This document shows positions 1 through 7,080 of a stretch of 7,206 nucleotides of DNA, piece after piece; positions within the stretch are counted from its first letter, which is position 1; each line of letters begins with the position of its first letter. Under the pieces are notes generated by a model. That model had not been told where the DNA came from. It saw only the letters and a program-made list of their open reading frames with translations, and made no database searches. The stretch comes from Caldilineae bacterium (GTDB lineage: Bacteria > Chloroflexota > Anaerolineae > J102): assembly GCA_011192085.1 (NCBI GenBank), contig DUEQ01000424.1, positions 1 to 7,206 on the forward strand, given 5' to 3'. Made by a program: the position numbers and the translations under genes.

Positions 1-1196
1 ATGAACGCGGGTACGATTTCATCACCAAAGAGGATATCCTGGCGCTCAAATCCTTCACATCCGAACAGGGGATACTCACCCTCTACATGGACGCTCGGCC
101 CGAACGTCTCCAGGTGGAGCCCATGCTGTTGCGCTACAAAAACCTGGTGGCTTCGGTGCGCGAGGGGATCGCCGACCGCAACGAACTGCTCCTGTTCGAT
201 GCGGTCACCGCGTACATCGGCAGCCTGCTGGAACACAGCCTCAGCCGATCGCCGCAGGGCCGCGGGCTGGTCATCTTCGCTGCGCCGGTCAAATTCTCGC
301 CCAAACGCGATCGCGAGGTAAAATTCGAGGGGCTCCTCATCTATCATCTGCCCGAAGCGCCAGTCGATCATCTGGCCTGGGGCAAGCGACCTGTGCTTAC
401 GCCGCTGCTAATCCAACTGGATGAACACGAGCCCACCGGCGTCGTCCTGGCGGACCGCCGCCGGGCCCGGTTCTTCATCTACTACATGGGCGAAGCCGCG
501 GAATACAACATCTCGGAGATAGATGAAACGCCGCCCAAGACTCGAGCCCTGGGTTGGGGCGCCCACAACCATGAGCAATGGCAAGAGGAGCATTGGCGGC
601 AGCATTACCGTCATGTGGTCGCATTCACCGAAGCCATCGACCGCAAAGCCCGCTGGAAATGGCTTATCCTGGCCGGACCCGATGAGATTCCCCACGAGAT
701 CGCCGATCTGCTGCCCAAATCGCTGCGCAAAAAGTTGCTGGATGTGATCACCATGCCGTTGCACGTCACCTACAACGACGTGCGAGATAAGGTGGCGTCC
801 CTGGTGCAGGATGCGGAGGTCCGGGAGGAGCGCGAACGCCTGGCAGCCTTCGTGGGCGAGCTGGAGCGGAGCAACGGCCGCGCGGCGGCGGGCCTGGCCG
901 ACACGACGCTGGCCGCCCAACAGGGCCGCATCGACACCCTGTTCTTCCCGCCCGATTTCGTTCACAAAGGCTGGCAATGCCAGAACTGCCAGGGCCTCAT
1001 CGCCGATCTGGCCGATGCGCCGCCCCAAACCTGCCTCTATTGCAGCAGCGACCAGCTGGAGGGCGTCCCCGACGTGGTGACTCTGCTGGCCGAACAGACC
1101 CTGCACCTGGGCGGACATGTGGAAGTCGTGCGAGATCGGAACAATCAGGCAATTTTGAAGACCCACGGCAACATCGGCGCGCTGTTACGTTTCTGA
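1..1196 (+). CDS. baeRF/VLRF1-type release-factor-like protein with zinc ribbon (5' end outside window)
   Basis: Seen: the reading frame (first full codon at base 3) is open to the left edge, and the residues before the first ATG at 87 (E-R-G-Y-D-F-I-T ... L-T-L-Y-M-D) look like the usual family N-terminus, a strand ending in L-Y-x-D. The true start therefore lies upstream and 87 is an internal Met. 397 residues are visible. The middle part has a V-V-L-A-D-R-R-R-A-R-F-F strand followed by a G-W-G-A-H-N-H-E-Q-W-Q-E-E-H loop and helix (visible residues about 184-198). The C-terminal part has a GRAAAGLADTTLAAQQGRID segment typical of eRF1 domain 3, then two CxxC pairs (visible C326/C329 and C344/C347) forming a probable zinc ribbon, and ends in G-N-I-G-A-L-L-R-F. 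Family knowledge: baeRF proteins are bacterial relatives of archaeal/eukaryotic RF1, thought to act at the ribosome in rescue or quality control. Inference: a cytosolic ribosome-associated factor; the exact activity is unknown. No canonical GGQ is visible. Confidence 0.8.
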   Translation, partial: ERGYDFITKEDILALKSFTSEQGILTLYMDARPERLQVEPMLLRYKNLVASVREGIADRNELLLFDAVTAYIGSLLEHSLSRSPQGRGLVIFAAPVKFSPKRDREVKFEGLLIYHLPEAPVDHLAWGKRPVLTPLLIQLDEHEPTGVVLADRRRARFFIYYMGEAAEYNISEIDETPPKTRALGWGAHNHEQWQEEHWRQHYRHVVAFTEAIDRKARWKWLILAGPDEIPHEIADLLPKSLRKKLLDVITMPLHVTYNDVRDKVASLVQDAEVREERERLAAFVGELERSNGRAAAGLADTTLAAQQGRIDTLFFPPDFVHKGWQCQNCQGLIADLADAPPQTCLYCSSDQLEGVPDVVTLLAEQTLHLGGHVEVVRDRNNQAILKTHGNIGALLRF

Positions 1197-1273
1197 ACCA
1201 GCGCGCATGACGCCCGACCTCCTGGCGTCTGGAAAACCGCCCGCATCATCCGCTACGCGCGGCGTCAGACGTC

Positions 1274-2476
1274 ATGGACAATCCCCTCATGTCCTCCTAT
1301 CCCCATCCTCCCAAACCGCAAGCGCCGCCCCGCGGCAAAGCTCGCGTCCGGGCGGCGCTTTTGCGCGCGGCAGCGGGCGCGATGCGCGGACGTGCGGGCG
1401 AAGCGCCCTCGCTCCAGCAGGCATCCACAGCCCGCATCCTCGTCATCCGCCCCGATCATCTGGGCGATCTGCTGTTCCTGGGTCCGGCCATGCGCTGGTT
1501 GCGCGCGCGCCTGCCCGCCGCGCACATCACGCTGGCCATCGGACCGTGGGCGCGGCCCGCGCTGCCAGGGCTGGCGAAGGCGTACGATGAGATCATCGAA
1601 CTGCCCTTCCCCGCGTTCGAGCGGGGCGAGCGGGCGGGGCCAGCCGCCCGCTGGAGCATGTGGCGCCAACAGGCTCAGCGGCTGAGGAAGGGCGCCTTCG
1701 ATGCGGCGCTCATCGCCCGGCCCGACCACTGGTGGGGCGCGATGCTTGCCCGCTTCGCGGGCATCCCCTTCCGTTTGGGCTTTGAAACGCGTGAGACCGC
1801 GCCCTGGCTCAGTCGCGCCCTGGCCCCGCGGCATGAACATGCAGCAGCGGCCAATCTCCGCTTAGCGGCTGCACTCACAGGAGATTCCCTGACGCCCGAT
1901 CCCCGAGCGCATCCCCTCCGCTTTCAAATCGACCCCGGGACGCGCGCGGGGGCCGAGGCGATGCTGGCGGCGCAACTCCCCCCTGGCGGCCCGCTGGCGG
2001 TCATTCATCCTGGCTCGGGCGCAACCGTGAAGCTGTGGGATGCAGCGAAATGGCAGGAGATCGCCCGTCGGCTGGTGGCCCTGGGCGCGCGGGTGGCGGT
2101 GACGGGCGGGCCAGGCGAGGAGGCGCTGACGCGCACGGTGGCCGGGGTTGGCTCCCCGCGCGTAATCGATTTGGGCGGACGCACCTCCTTCACCCTCCTG
2201 GCCGCGCTGCTGGCCCAGGCCGATCTCGTCATGGGGCCCGACAGCGGCCCATTGCATCTGGCGGTGGCCGTGGGAACGCCCACCGTGCATCTCTACGGGC
2301 CCGCGGATCCGGTCATCTACGGGCCATGGGGCGATCCCCAGCAACACCGCGTCATCCTCAGCCATTGGGATTGCGCGCCCTGCGGTCAATTCGACTGGCC
2401 CGATCCGCCCGCGCACGGCTGTGCACGCGACATTGCCGTGGAGCGGGTGTGGCGCGCGGTCGAGGGATTGTTTTGA
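1274..2476 (+). CDS. Glycosyltransferase family 9 (heptosyltransferase-like)
   Basis: Seen: 400 residues with the GT9 (GT-B fold) signature: an N-terminal Rossmann strand ILVIRPDHLGD (residues 55-65, whose Asp aligns with the catalytic Asp of heptosyltransferases), then HPGSG (245-249) opening the nucleotide-sugar domain, and MGPDSGPLHLA (320-330) contacting the donor. Near the C-terminus are C-A-P-C and a further Cys, a Cys pattern common in the family. Family role: transfer of heptose or another sugar from a nucleotide donor to a lipid-linked or surface glycan at the inner face of the membrane. The acceptor cannot be told from sequence. The start is uncertain: there are ATGs at 1274, 1289 and 1382, none with a convincing Shine-Dalgarno, and an in-frame TGA at 1208 limits extension. 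The first two give about 50 extra Arg/Ala-rich residues before the first strand; 1382 gives a more usual length. It lies 77 bases after the preceding gene and may be co-transcribed with it. Confidence 0.88.
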   Translation: MDNPLMSSYPHPPKPQAPPRGKARVRAALLRAAAGAMRGRAGEAPSLQQASTARILVIRPDHLGDLLFLGPAMRWLRARLPAAHITLAIGPWARPALPGLAKAYDEIIELPFPAFERGERAGPAARWSMWRQQAQRLRKGAFDAALIARPDHWWGAMLARFAGIPFRLGFETRETAPWLSRALAPRHEHAAAANLRLAAALTGDSLTPDPRAHPLRFQIDPGTRAGAEAMLAAQLPPGGPLAVIHPGSGATVKLWDAAKWQEIARRLVALGARVAVTGGPGEEALTRTVAGVGSPRVIDLGGRTSFTLLAALLAQADLVMGPDSGPLHLAVAVGTPTVHLYGPADPVIYGPWGDPQQHRVILSHWDCAPCGQFDWPDPPAHGCARDIAVERVWRAVEGLF

Positions 2477-2539
2477 AAACAGGCGCCACGGGCGACAGCC
2501 CGCCGATACCGATGAAAACAACGCGCGCGTCATTCTGAG

Positions 2540-2572
2540 TGGGGGCCTCGGGCATCCCCAATCACGCCTTTT
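2540..2572 (+). terminator. Possible weak intrinsic terminator after the GT9 gene
   Basis: TGGGG (2540-2544) pairs with CCCCA (2556-2560), with an inner GCC/GGC stem (2545-2547 with 2551-2553), a TCG loop and a 2-base bulge. TTTT follows at 2569-2572, eight bases after the stem. The distance and the short T-run make it a weak candidate. Confidence 0.3.
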
Positions 2573-2711
2573 AGCGGAAAAGGTGCGCGCGGGCGAAGGG
2601 GACGCGGGGGAGATGACCAAGGGGCGCGAGGAGCGACCTACGCCGCGCTTTTATCTTCTCCGATGGGCTTTTACGCCCTCATGCAATTCCCCAAACCCTC
2701 CCCTCATCCGT

Positions 2712-2717
2712 TATAAT
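2712..2717 (+). promoter_or_regulatory. -10 box of probable ftsY promoter
   Basis: A perfect TATAAT lies 59 bases before the ftsY ATG. No good -35 hexamer is found at 16-18 bases spacing (the bases there are C/A-rich) and there is no TGn extension, so the promoter may be activator-aided or the match may be chance. A start near 2724 would leave a leader of about 50 bases. Confidence 0.4.
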
Positions 2718-2763
2718 GGATTGTTGGCGGCATGAAGCCGTTGCATCATTCCATCACGCATGC

Positions 2764-2768
2764 GAGGT
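2764..2768 (+). promoter_or_regulatory. Ribosome binding site of ftsY
   Basis: GAGGT ends 8 bases before the ATG at 2777. It fixes that ATG as the start of FtsY in preference to the overlapping frames starting at 2716 and 2760. Confidence 0.7.
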
Positions 2769-2776
2769 AACCACCC

Positions 2777-3751
2777 ATGCCATTCAATCCCTTCCGACGC
2801 GCCAAAATCGACCTCGAAGACCAACAGCGGCTGGATCGAAGCCTGGAAAAAACCCGTGGCGGCATCCTGGGCCGCCTGGGGATGCTATTCCAGGCCAACG
2901 AGATCACCGAAGAGATCTGGGAAGAGCTGGAAGAGATCCTGATCATGGGCGATGTGGGCGTGGAGACCACCATGAAGCTGGTGGACGCGACCCGCGATCG
3001 CGTGCGACGCGAGGGCGTGAAAAAGGTCGAGGATGCGTATCAGATATTGAAAGAGGAGATGGTGCGCTTTCTCCAGGCCGACGCGCCGCCCCTGGACATC
3101 GACAATCCCCATCGCCTGCTCACCGTCGTCCTGGTTGTGGGCGTCAACGGCTCTGGCAAGACGACGACCATAGGCAAGCTGGCGAATTATTATCGCAAGA
3201 AGGGTAAACGCGTTGTGCTGGCCGCGGCCGACACCTTTCGCGCGGCCGCGATCGACCAGCTCAAGATCTGGGGCGACCGGGCGGGCGTGTCCGTCATCGC
3301 GCACAAGCCCGGCGGCGATCCGGGCGCGGTGGTCTATGACGCCATCCGCGCCAGTCAAGAATCCCGGGACGCGGACATCCTTTTCATCGACACCGCGGGC
3401 CGCCTGCACACGAATTACAACCTGATGAAAGAGATGGGAAAGATCCGCAATGTGGCCCAGCGCCAGGTGCACAAAGCCCCTCACGAGGTGCTCCTCGTGC
3501 TGGACGCCACCACGGGACAGAACGCCATCACCCAGGCGGAGAAGTTCAAAGAGAGCGTGGGCGTGACCGGCGTCGTCCTCACCAAGCTGGACAACACAGC
3601 CAAGGGCGGCGTGGTCATCGCCATTGCCGACCGGCTAGGCGTGCCGGTGCGCTTTGTGGGCACGGGCGAGGGCATCGACGATATCGCCGAATTCGATCCT
3701 TGGGTCTTCGTGAAATCCCTGCTCGAACACGAAGAGCACGTTAGGGATTGA
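2777..3751 (+). CDS. ftsY: Signal recognition particle receptor FtsY (SRP GTPase)
   Basis: Role: membrane-associated GTPase that receives the SRP-ribosome-nascent chain complex through a GTP-dependent heterodimer with Ffh and hands it to the Sec translocon. Seen: 324 residues with a helical N domain (about 20-110) followed by the G domain with all SRP-GTPase motifs: GVNGSGKT P-loop (122-129), DTFRAAA (152-158), DTAGR (205-209), TKLD (269-272) and GTGE (295-298). The long acidic A domain of E. coli FtsY is missing; only about 20 charged residues, starting with a basic N-P-F-R-R-A-K segment, precede the N domain. This short form is common outside Proteobacteria, and the basic N-terminal helix probably provides lipid binding. 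The start is supported by a GAGGT site 8 bases upstream. The gene ends in TGA, a codon read by the RF2 encoded 70 bases downstream. Likely in one transcript with prfB. Confidence 0.97.
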   Translation: MPFNPFRRAKIDLEDQQRLDRSLEKTRGGILGRLGMLFQANEITEEIWEELEEILIMGDVGVETTMKLVDATRDRVRREGVKKVEDAYQILKEEMVRFLQADAPPLDIDNPHRLLTVVLVVGVNGSGKTTTIGKLANYYRKKGKRVVLAAADTFRAAAIDQLKIWGDRAGVSVIAHKPGGDPGAVVYDAIRASQESRDADILFIDTAGRLHTNYNLMKEMGKIRNVAQRQVHKAPHEVLLVLDATTGQNAITQAEKFKESVGVTGVVLTKLDNTAKGGVVIAIADRLGVPVRFVGTGEGIDDIAEFDPWVFVKSLLEHEEHVRD

Positions 3752-3810
3752 CCCATCGCCCCCATCCCCAGCCCCAGATCTCTCGTCTCCAAATCTCCAA
3801 TCCCCATTGC
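3752..3810. repeat. C/T-rich spacer with a repeated 7-base motif
   Basis: The ftsY-prfB spacer is almost free of G on the plus strand. TCTCCAA occurs at 3786-3792 and again at 3794-3800, followed by the related TCCCCAT (3801-3807); CATCCCCA and GCCCCA variants precede them. It looks like a short degenerate tandem repeat of about 7 bases. No hairpin or T-run is visible, so it gives no sign of ending transcription between the two genes. Confidence 0.45.
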
Positions 3811-3815
3811 GAGGA
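3811..3815 (+). promoter_or_regulatory. Ribosome binding site of prfB
   Basis: GAGGA lies 6 bases before the ATG at 3822. This is the true prfB start, which lies in a different frame from the bulk of the gene. Confidence 0.75.
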
Positions 3816-3821
3816 AACCCT

Positions 3822-4956
3822 ATGAGCGACACGCTGCATGTTTTGAAATCTCTGGAGCAGCGCCTCCAGACAATCCGGGGGCGTCTTTGACTGGCCTGCC
3901 CGACTGAAAGAACTGGAAGAACTTGACAAGGCCGCGTCCGCGCCCGACTTCTGGTCAGACCAAAAGAAGGCGCAGGCGACGATGCGCCGCCTGGCCTCGC
4001 TTCGCGATCTCATCGAAGGCTGGCAGGGACTGACCCATCGCGTCCAGGACGCGATCGAGCTGGTTGAGATGGCGGAAGCGGAGGGGGATGAAGCCTCCCT
4101 GGCGGAGCTGGAGGAGGAAGCCCGAGAACTCAAGGAAGAGATCGATAAACGGGAGCTCATGCTGGCGCTTTCGGGCGAGTTCGACGACCGCGACGCCATC
4201 CTCAGCATCCACGCGGGCGAGGGCGGCAACGAAGCCCAGGATTGGGCTGAGATGCTTCTGCGCATGTACCTGCGTTGGGCCGAGAAGTGGGGCTTCAAAA
4301 CCACCATCCTCGACCGCATGCCTGGCGAGGAAGCGGGCATCAAGAGCGCGACTGTCGAGATCAAAGGCCCTTACGCCTACGGCTATCTCAAAGGCGAGAA
4401 GGGGAACCATCGCCTCGTGCGCATCAGCCCCTTCGATTCGGGCGCGCGGCGGCACACCTCCTTCGCCAAGGTCGAGGTCATGCCCGCCCTGGATGACGAC
4501 ATCGAGATCGACATCCATCCCAATGACATCAAGATGGATGTGTTCCTTTCGGGCGGCGCGGGCGGTCAGAATGTGCAGAAGAACGCCACCGCGGTGCGCC
4601 TCACCCACCTGCCCACGGGCATCGTCGTCACCTGTCAGAACGAGCGCAGCCAGACTCAGAACCGTGAGACCGCGATGAAAATCCTCAAGGCGCGGCTCTA
4701 CCAACTGGAACTGGAAAAGAAGCAGGCTCGGAAGGCCGCGCTGCGCGGGAAATATGTGAAGCCCGGCTTCGGCACGCGCATCCGCAACTACGTGCTGCAC
4801 CCCTACCAGATGGTGAAAGATGAGCGCACGGGCTATGAGACGGGCAACGCGCAGGCCGTGCTCGACGGTGAACTGGGCCCCTTCATCGACGCCTGGCTGA
4901 AGCTGCAGGTCGGCAAGGGCGAGGCTGTGACGGGCGTGAAAGCGGACCAGGAGTAG
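3822..4956 (+). CDS. prfB: Peptide chain release factor 2, made by programmed +1 frameshift
   Basis: Role: class 1 release factor that recognises UGA and UAA in the ribosomal A site and triggers hydrolysis of peptidyl-tRNA. Seen: an ATG at 3822 with a good ribosome site opens a 22-codon frame ending at TGA 3888-3890. Skipping the T at 3888 continues in the frame of GAC 3889 through to TAG at 4954-4956. The joined product is 377 residues, close to the 365 of E. coli RF2. It has an N-terminal helical domain (about 1-115), the G-E-G-G-N-E-A-Q-D-W block, the SPF stop-recognition tripeptide (202-204) and GGQ catalytic motif (247-249) in S-G-G-A-G-G-Q-N-V. SPF marks RF2 as opposed to RF1. The ATG at 3982, the first in the long open frame, would drop about 54 residues and is not the real start. 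Regulation: feedback by RF2 level through the internal TGA. Probably co-transcribed with ftsY. Confidence 0.95.
3876..3891 (+). promoter_or_regulatory. RF2 programmed +1 frameshift (recoding) site
   Basis: The bases read CGG GGG CGT CTT TGA C. The five-G run (3877-3881) is the Shine-Dalgarno-like stimulator, three bases before the CTT slip codon (3885-3887), followed by the poorly terminating TGA C. The E. coli site is AGG GGG TAT CTT TGA C, so the spacing, slip codon and stop context are identical and only the first base of the G-run block and the CGT codon differ. When RF2 is scarce the ribosome pauses at TGA, tRNA-Leu slips from CUU to UUU, and translation resumes at GAC. Confidence 0.95.
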
Positions 4957-4980
4957 CGCGAGCCGGGAGGCCGAGGCGTT

Positions 4981-5047
4981 CGACGATGGACGGTGGACGA
5001 TAGACGCTGGAGAAGTGCGAACGCTATCGTCTATCGTCCATCGTCCA
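4981..5047. repeat. Inverted repeat built from 7-base units between convergent genes
   Basis: The left side carries four direct 7-base units (CGACGAT, GGACGGT, GGACGAT, AGACGCT at 4981-5008). The right side carries three units of the complementary type (ATCGTCT, ATCGTCC, ATCGTCC at 5026-5046). 4987-5010 pairs with 5024-5047 as a 24-position stem with one mismatch and two G-T wobbles, around a 13-base loop. No T-run flanks it on either strand, so it is not a classical intrinsic terminator, though its place between converging genes would suit a role in 3'-end protection or in blocking read-through. The right arm runs 17 bases into the minus-strand gene and contains its stop. Confidence 0.85.
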
Positions 5048-6962
5048 CGCGAATCACGCGGGTGATAGGAAAATCCAACGTGGCCAGGTTGTCGAAGCCG
5101 CCATCCTGACGTTGGCGGTAGAGGATGAAACGCAGGGCGTCGGGCGGGGGAGTCCCATCGGGCGGGTTGAAGGCGAAGATGTCGAACACGATCTCGCCCG
5201 GATGTAGGCTGGCGGTGGGAGTGAAACCCAGTGCGGGGGCGACGTGATCCACCTGGGCGATTTCCTGTCCCTGGGCCAGCAAACGCGCACTGACAGCCCA
5301 ATCCTGCGCGGGCGTTTCCTCCGCCTGCAAGGCCAGACGCACCCACCAGGGCGCGGTCCCGCCCGACAAGACCTGATATCCCGCCAGCTTCAATCCATCC
5401 CCCACATCAGCCGCCACCAACGACATCTTCTCCAGGGGGAGCTGAGGCAATACGCCATTGCCCGCCAGCAGCAATGTCGGCCCCCAGGCGGTGTAACACA
5501 AGGGCAGCCCACTCTCCGCAGCCGCGTAGCTCGCGGCGTTGACCGTGACCAGCACAGCGCGGCCCTCCTCGAAGGCCTGGGCGATGTCGCTGGTGGGGAT
5601 GGCGGTCACGTCGGGCCGCACGCCCCACACGCCTGTCAAATAATCCAACGCCAGTTTCTCCCGCACATCCCCCACAATGGCCGCGCGCTCGGGCGGAGCC
5701 TGTTCCAAGATAGCCCATCCCGGGGCCAGGCCAGCGTCCTGGGGCCGGTCGCGCTGATCCGCTCGCGGATAGACCTCGACGAATTTGATCCCCACCATGC
5801 TCACCAGAAGCAAACTCAGAACCACGCGCCAGAGCCGCTGGGGCGGACGCTCCCACAGTGCGCGCAGGCTCACTCCCGCGCCTGCCACGAAGAGAGGATA
5901 GAGGGGCATTATCACCTGATACCAGTTGCCGAAACGGTCAATGTAGCTGAAAACCAGGTAAATGACCGCAGTCAGGGCGAAGAGGATGACATGACGCCGC
6001 CCCCATAGCCACCAGCCTATCCCACCCAACGCCAGGATGAAGAGGCCCAACTCCCCCACGAACAGCCCTAATTGCTCAGGATTCCAGGGGAGTAAGCTCC
6101 AAGTGAGCTCATCCCGGCCCTGACGGGTGGAGAGGAAGCTGAGGAACCAGGCCCACGCGTTGTCCCAATCTCCCTCCCCCCACCATTCGGGATGGGCCGC
6201 GCCGCGCACATAGACATAGATGTAGGCCAAAAGGGGCGTCAGGGCCAGCAGAAGGCTGCCGAGGATAAGCTTGCCCCGTTTAAGCAAGTCTGGCTTTTTC
6301 ATCAGCACGAAGGCCAGGACGCCGGGGGCGATGAACAGCACGGTGACCATATGGGCCAGACTCAAGCCCAGGAGAAAAGCCAGGGCATCGAGCCAGCGCT
6401 CCCGGCCATCTTCATCCCATTGCAGGACTACGAGGACGATGAGCAGGGTCTGTAGCACCGCGGATGCGTATTGCTCGGTGCTGACGGCGTAGTACCAGAA
6501 GAAGTACGTGACCCCATAGAAAGCGCTGAGTCCCAGAGTGAGGATCGGGTTCCCGCGCGTGGCCCGCCACAACAGCAGATATAACGCCCCCAGCGCCAGC
6601 AGCGCCCACAGGGTGGAGTAGCTGGAGAGGATGGGGATAGGACTGGCCTGAGGGAGGAGACGCCTCCAGGCGTGGAACCAGAGCCAGCCGCCCATGGTGT
6701 AAAGGGGGTATCCGGGCGCGTTGGAGGGGCGGGCCTGGACCTGCGCGTACTGATGGGTGATGAGGTCGCCACCCTCCAGATCGCCGGACGCGAGCCCGTT
6801 ATCCAGAGTGGCCCAATAGATCGCCCCCATGATTAACAGCAACAAGATCAGCGCGATCCATCCCCGACCATCAGGCCGCGCGATGGTCCGGTCGTCCGAC
6901 AGGCTGGGGGTGGTGCGATGGCGTGCGGTCGTGGTCATAGGTTTCGTGGATGCCGTTAGCAT
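5031..6962 (-). CDS. DUF2723/TMEM260-like polytopic membrane protein (GT-C type glycosyltransferase candidate)
   Basis: Seen: 643 residues from the ATG at 6962. After a short charged N-terminus comes a first membrane helix (35-53), a loop with acidic residues (D54, D61, E63, D66), then A-P-G-Y-P-L-Y-T (82-89), the hallmark of DUF2723. More hydrophobic segments follow to about residue 392. The rest (about 395-643) is soluble and probably outside the membrane, with a stretch resembling a beta-sandwich (G-Y-Q-V-L ... A-Q-V-D-H ... G-E-I-V-F-D). Family knowledge: DUF2723 belongs to the GT-C superfamily, related to protein O-mannosyltransferases and TMEM260, which use lipid-linked sugars. Inference: transfers sugar to protein or glycan outside the membrane; substrate unknown. 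Start: ATG 6962 has AGGGGG 7 bases upstream. The GTG at 6995 adds 11 residues but lacks a ribosome site and lies too close to the -10 box. The last residues V-D-D-G-R and the stop come from the heptamer repeat. Convergent with prfB. Confidence 0.8.
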   Translation of the reverse strand: MLTASTKPMTTTARHRTTPSLSDDRTIARPDGRGWIALILLLLIMGAIYWATLDNGLASGDLEGGDLITHQYAQVQARPSNAPGYPLYTMGGWLWFHAWRRLLPQASPIPILSSYSTLWALLALGALYLLLWRATRGNPILTLGLSAFYGVTYFFWYYAVSTEQYASAVLQTLLIVLVVLQWDEDGRERWLDALAFLLGLSLAHMVTVLFIAPGVLAFVLMKKPDLLKRGKLILGSLLLALTPLLAYIYVYVRGAAHPEWWGEGDWDNAWAWFLSFLSTRQGRDELTWSLLPWNPEQLGLFVGELGLFILALGGIGWWLWGRRHVILFALTAVIYLVFSYIDRFGNWYQVIMPLYPLFVAGAGVSLRALWERPPQRLWRVVLSLLLVSMVGIKFVEVYPRADQRDRPQDAGLAPGWAILEQAPPERAAIVGDVREKLALDYLTGVWGVRPDVTAIPTSDIAQAFEEGRAVLVTVNAASYAAAESGLPLCYTAWGPTLLLAGNGVLPQLPLEKMSLVAADVGDGLKLAGYQVLSGGTAPWWVRLALQAEETPAQDWAVSARLLAQGQEIAQVDHVAPALGFTPTASLHPGEIVFDIFAFNPPDGTPPPDALRFILYRQRQDGGFDNLATLDFPITRVIRVDDGR

Positions 6963-6969
6963 GGTTTCG

Positions 6970-6975
6970 CCCCCT
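6970..6975 (-). promoter_or_regulatory. Ribosome binding site deciding the start of the membrane protein gene
   Basis: On the minus strand AGGGGG ends 7 bases before the ATG at 6962, a good spacing. It favours that ATG over the in-frame GTG at 6995. Confidence 0.6.
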
Positions 6976-6997
6976 GCGAAAGGCGGAGGCGTCACCT

Positions 6998-7027
6998 ATT
7001 GTACAAGAACTTCCCATGGATTTCGAA
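6998..7027 (-). promoter_or_regulatory. Candidate promoter of the membrane protein gene
   Basis: The minus strand reads TACAAT (6998-7003), a good -10 box. The best -35 candidate is TTCGAA (7022-7027) at 18 bases, a weak match. Transcription would begin near 6991, leaving a leader of about 30 bases that contains the AGGGGG site and excludes most of the GTG start at 6995. Confidence 0.4.
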
Positions 7028-7080
7028 TTGATCCGTTGCGCCATCCCGCATGATTCGCCCTCCAAACTTCCCCTTTGGTT

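Larger units (their letters stand above)
2477..2776. other. 300-base intergenic region before ftsY
   Basis: No convincing gene. Short frames crossing it lack family features and look like chance readings. Visible structure: a candidate hairpin at 2540-2560 followed by T4; a small A/T hairpin CCTTTT (2567-2572) / AAAAGG (2578-2583) with a 5-base loop; a weak GGGC (2665-2668) / GCCC (2675-2678) hairpin with a T-rich loop; and a TATAAT box at 2712-2717. The left half probably ends the glycosyltransferase transcript and the right half carries the start of the ftsY transcript. Confidence 0.5.

Noticed and set aside
87..89. ATG as the start of the baeRF-like gene
   Set aside because: The same frame continues upstream to the window edge with family-like residues, so this Met is internal.
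408..1166. Minus-strand open frame of 252 codons opposite the baeRF-like gene
   Set aside because: Low-complexity composition with no motifs, while the opposite strand encodes a recognisable family over the whole length.
1207..1590. Open frame of 127 codons starting in the gap before the GT9 gene
   Set aside because: Mostly overlaps GT9 in another frame, with Ser/Arg/Pro/Ala-rich shadow composition and no ribosome site.
3982..3984. ATG as the start of prfB
   Set aside because: The conserved frameshift site and ribosome site upstream show that the gene starts at 3822.
4987..5047. Heptamer hairpin as a standard intrinsic terminator
   Set aside because: The stem is long, but no T-run follows it on either strand.
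4981..5047. CRISPR array
   Set aside because: The units are 7 bases with no spacers, and the arrangement is inverted; there are no cas genes in the window.
3955..5346. Long minus-strand open frame of 463 codons opposite prfB
   Set aside because: It is the mirror of prfB and of the end of the membrane protein gene, has no family features, and includes a translation of the heptamer repeat. Long antisense frames are expected in GC-rich genes.
5244..6008. Plus-strand open frame of 254 codons opposite the membrane protein gene
   Set aside because: Rich in Gln, His and Arg with no domain; a shadow of the minus-strand coding sequence.
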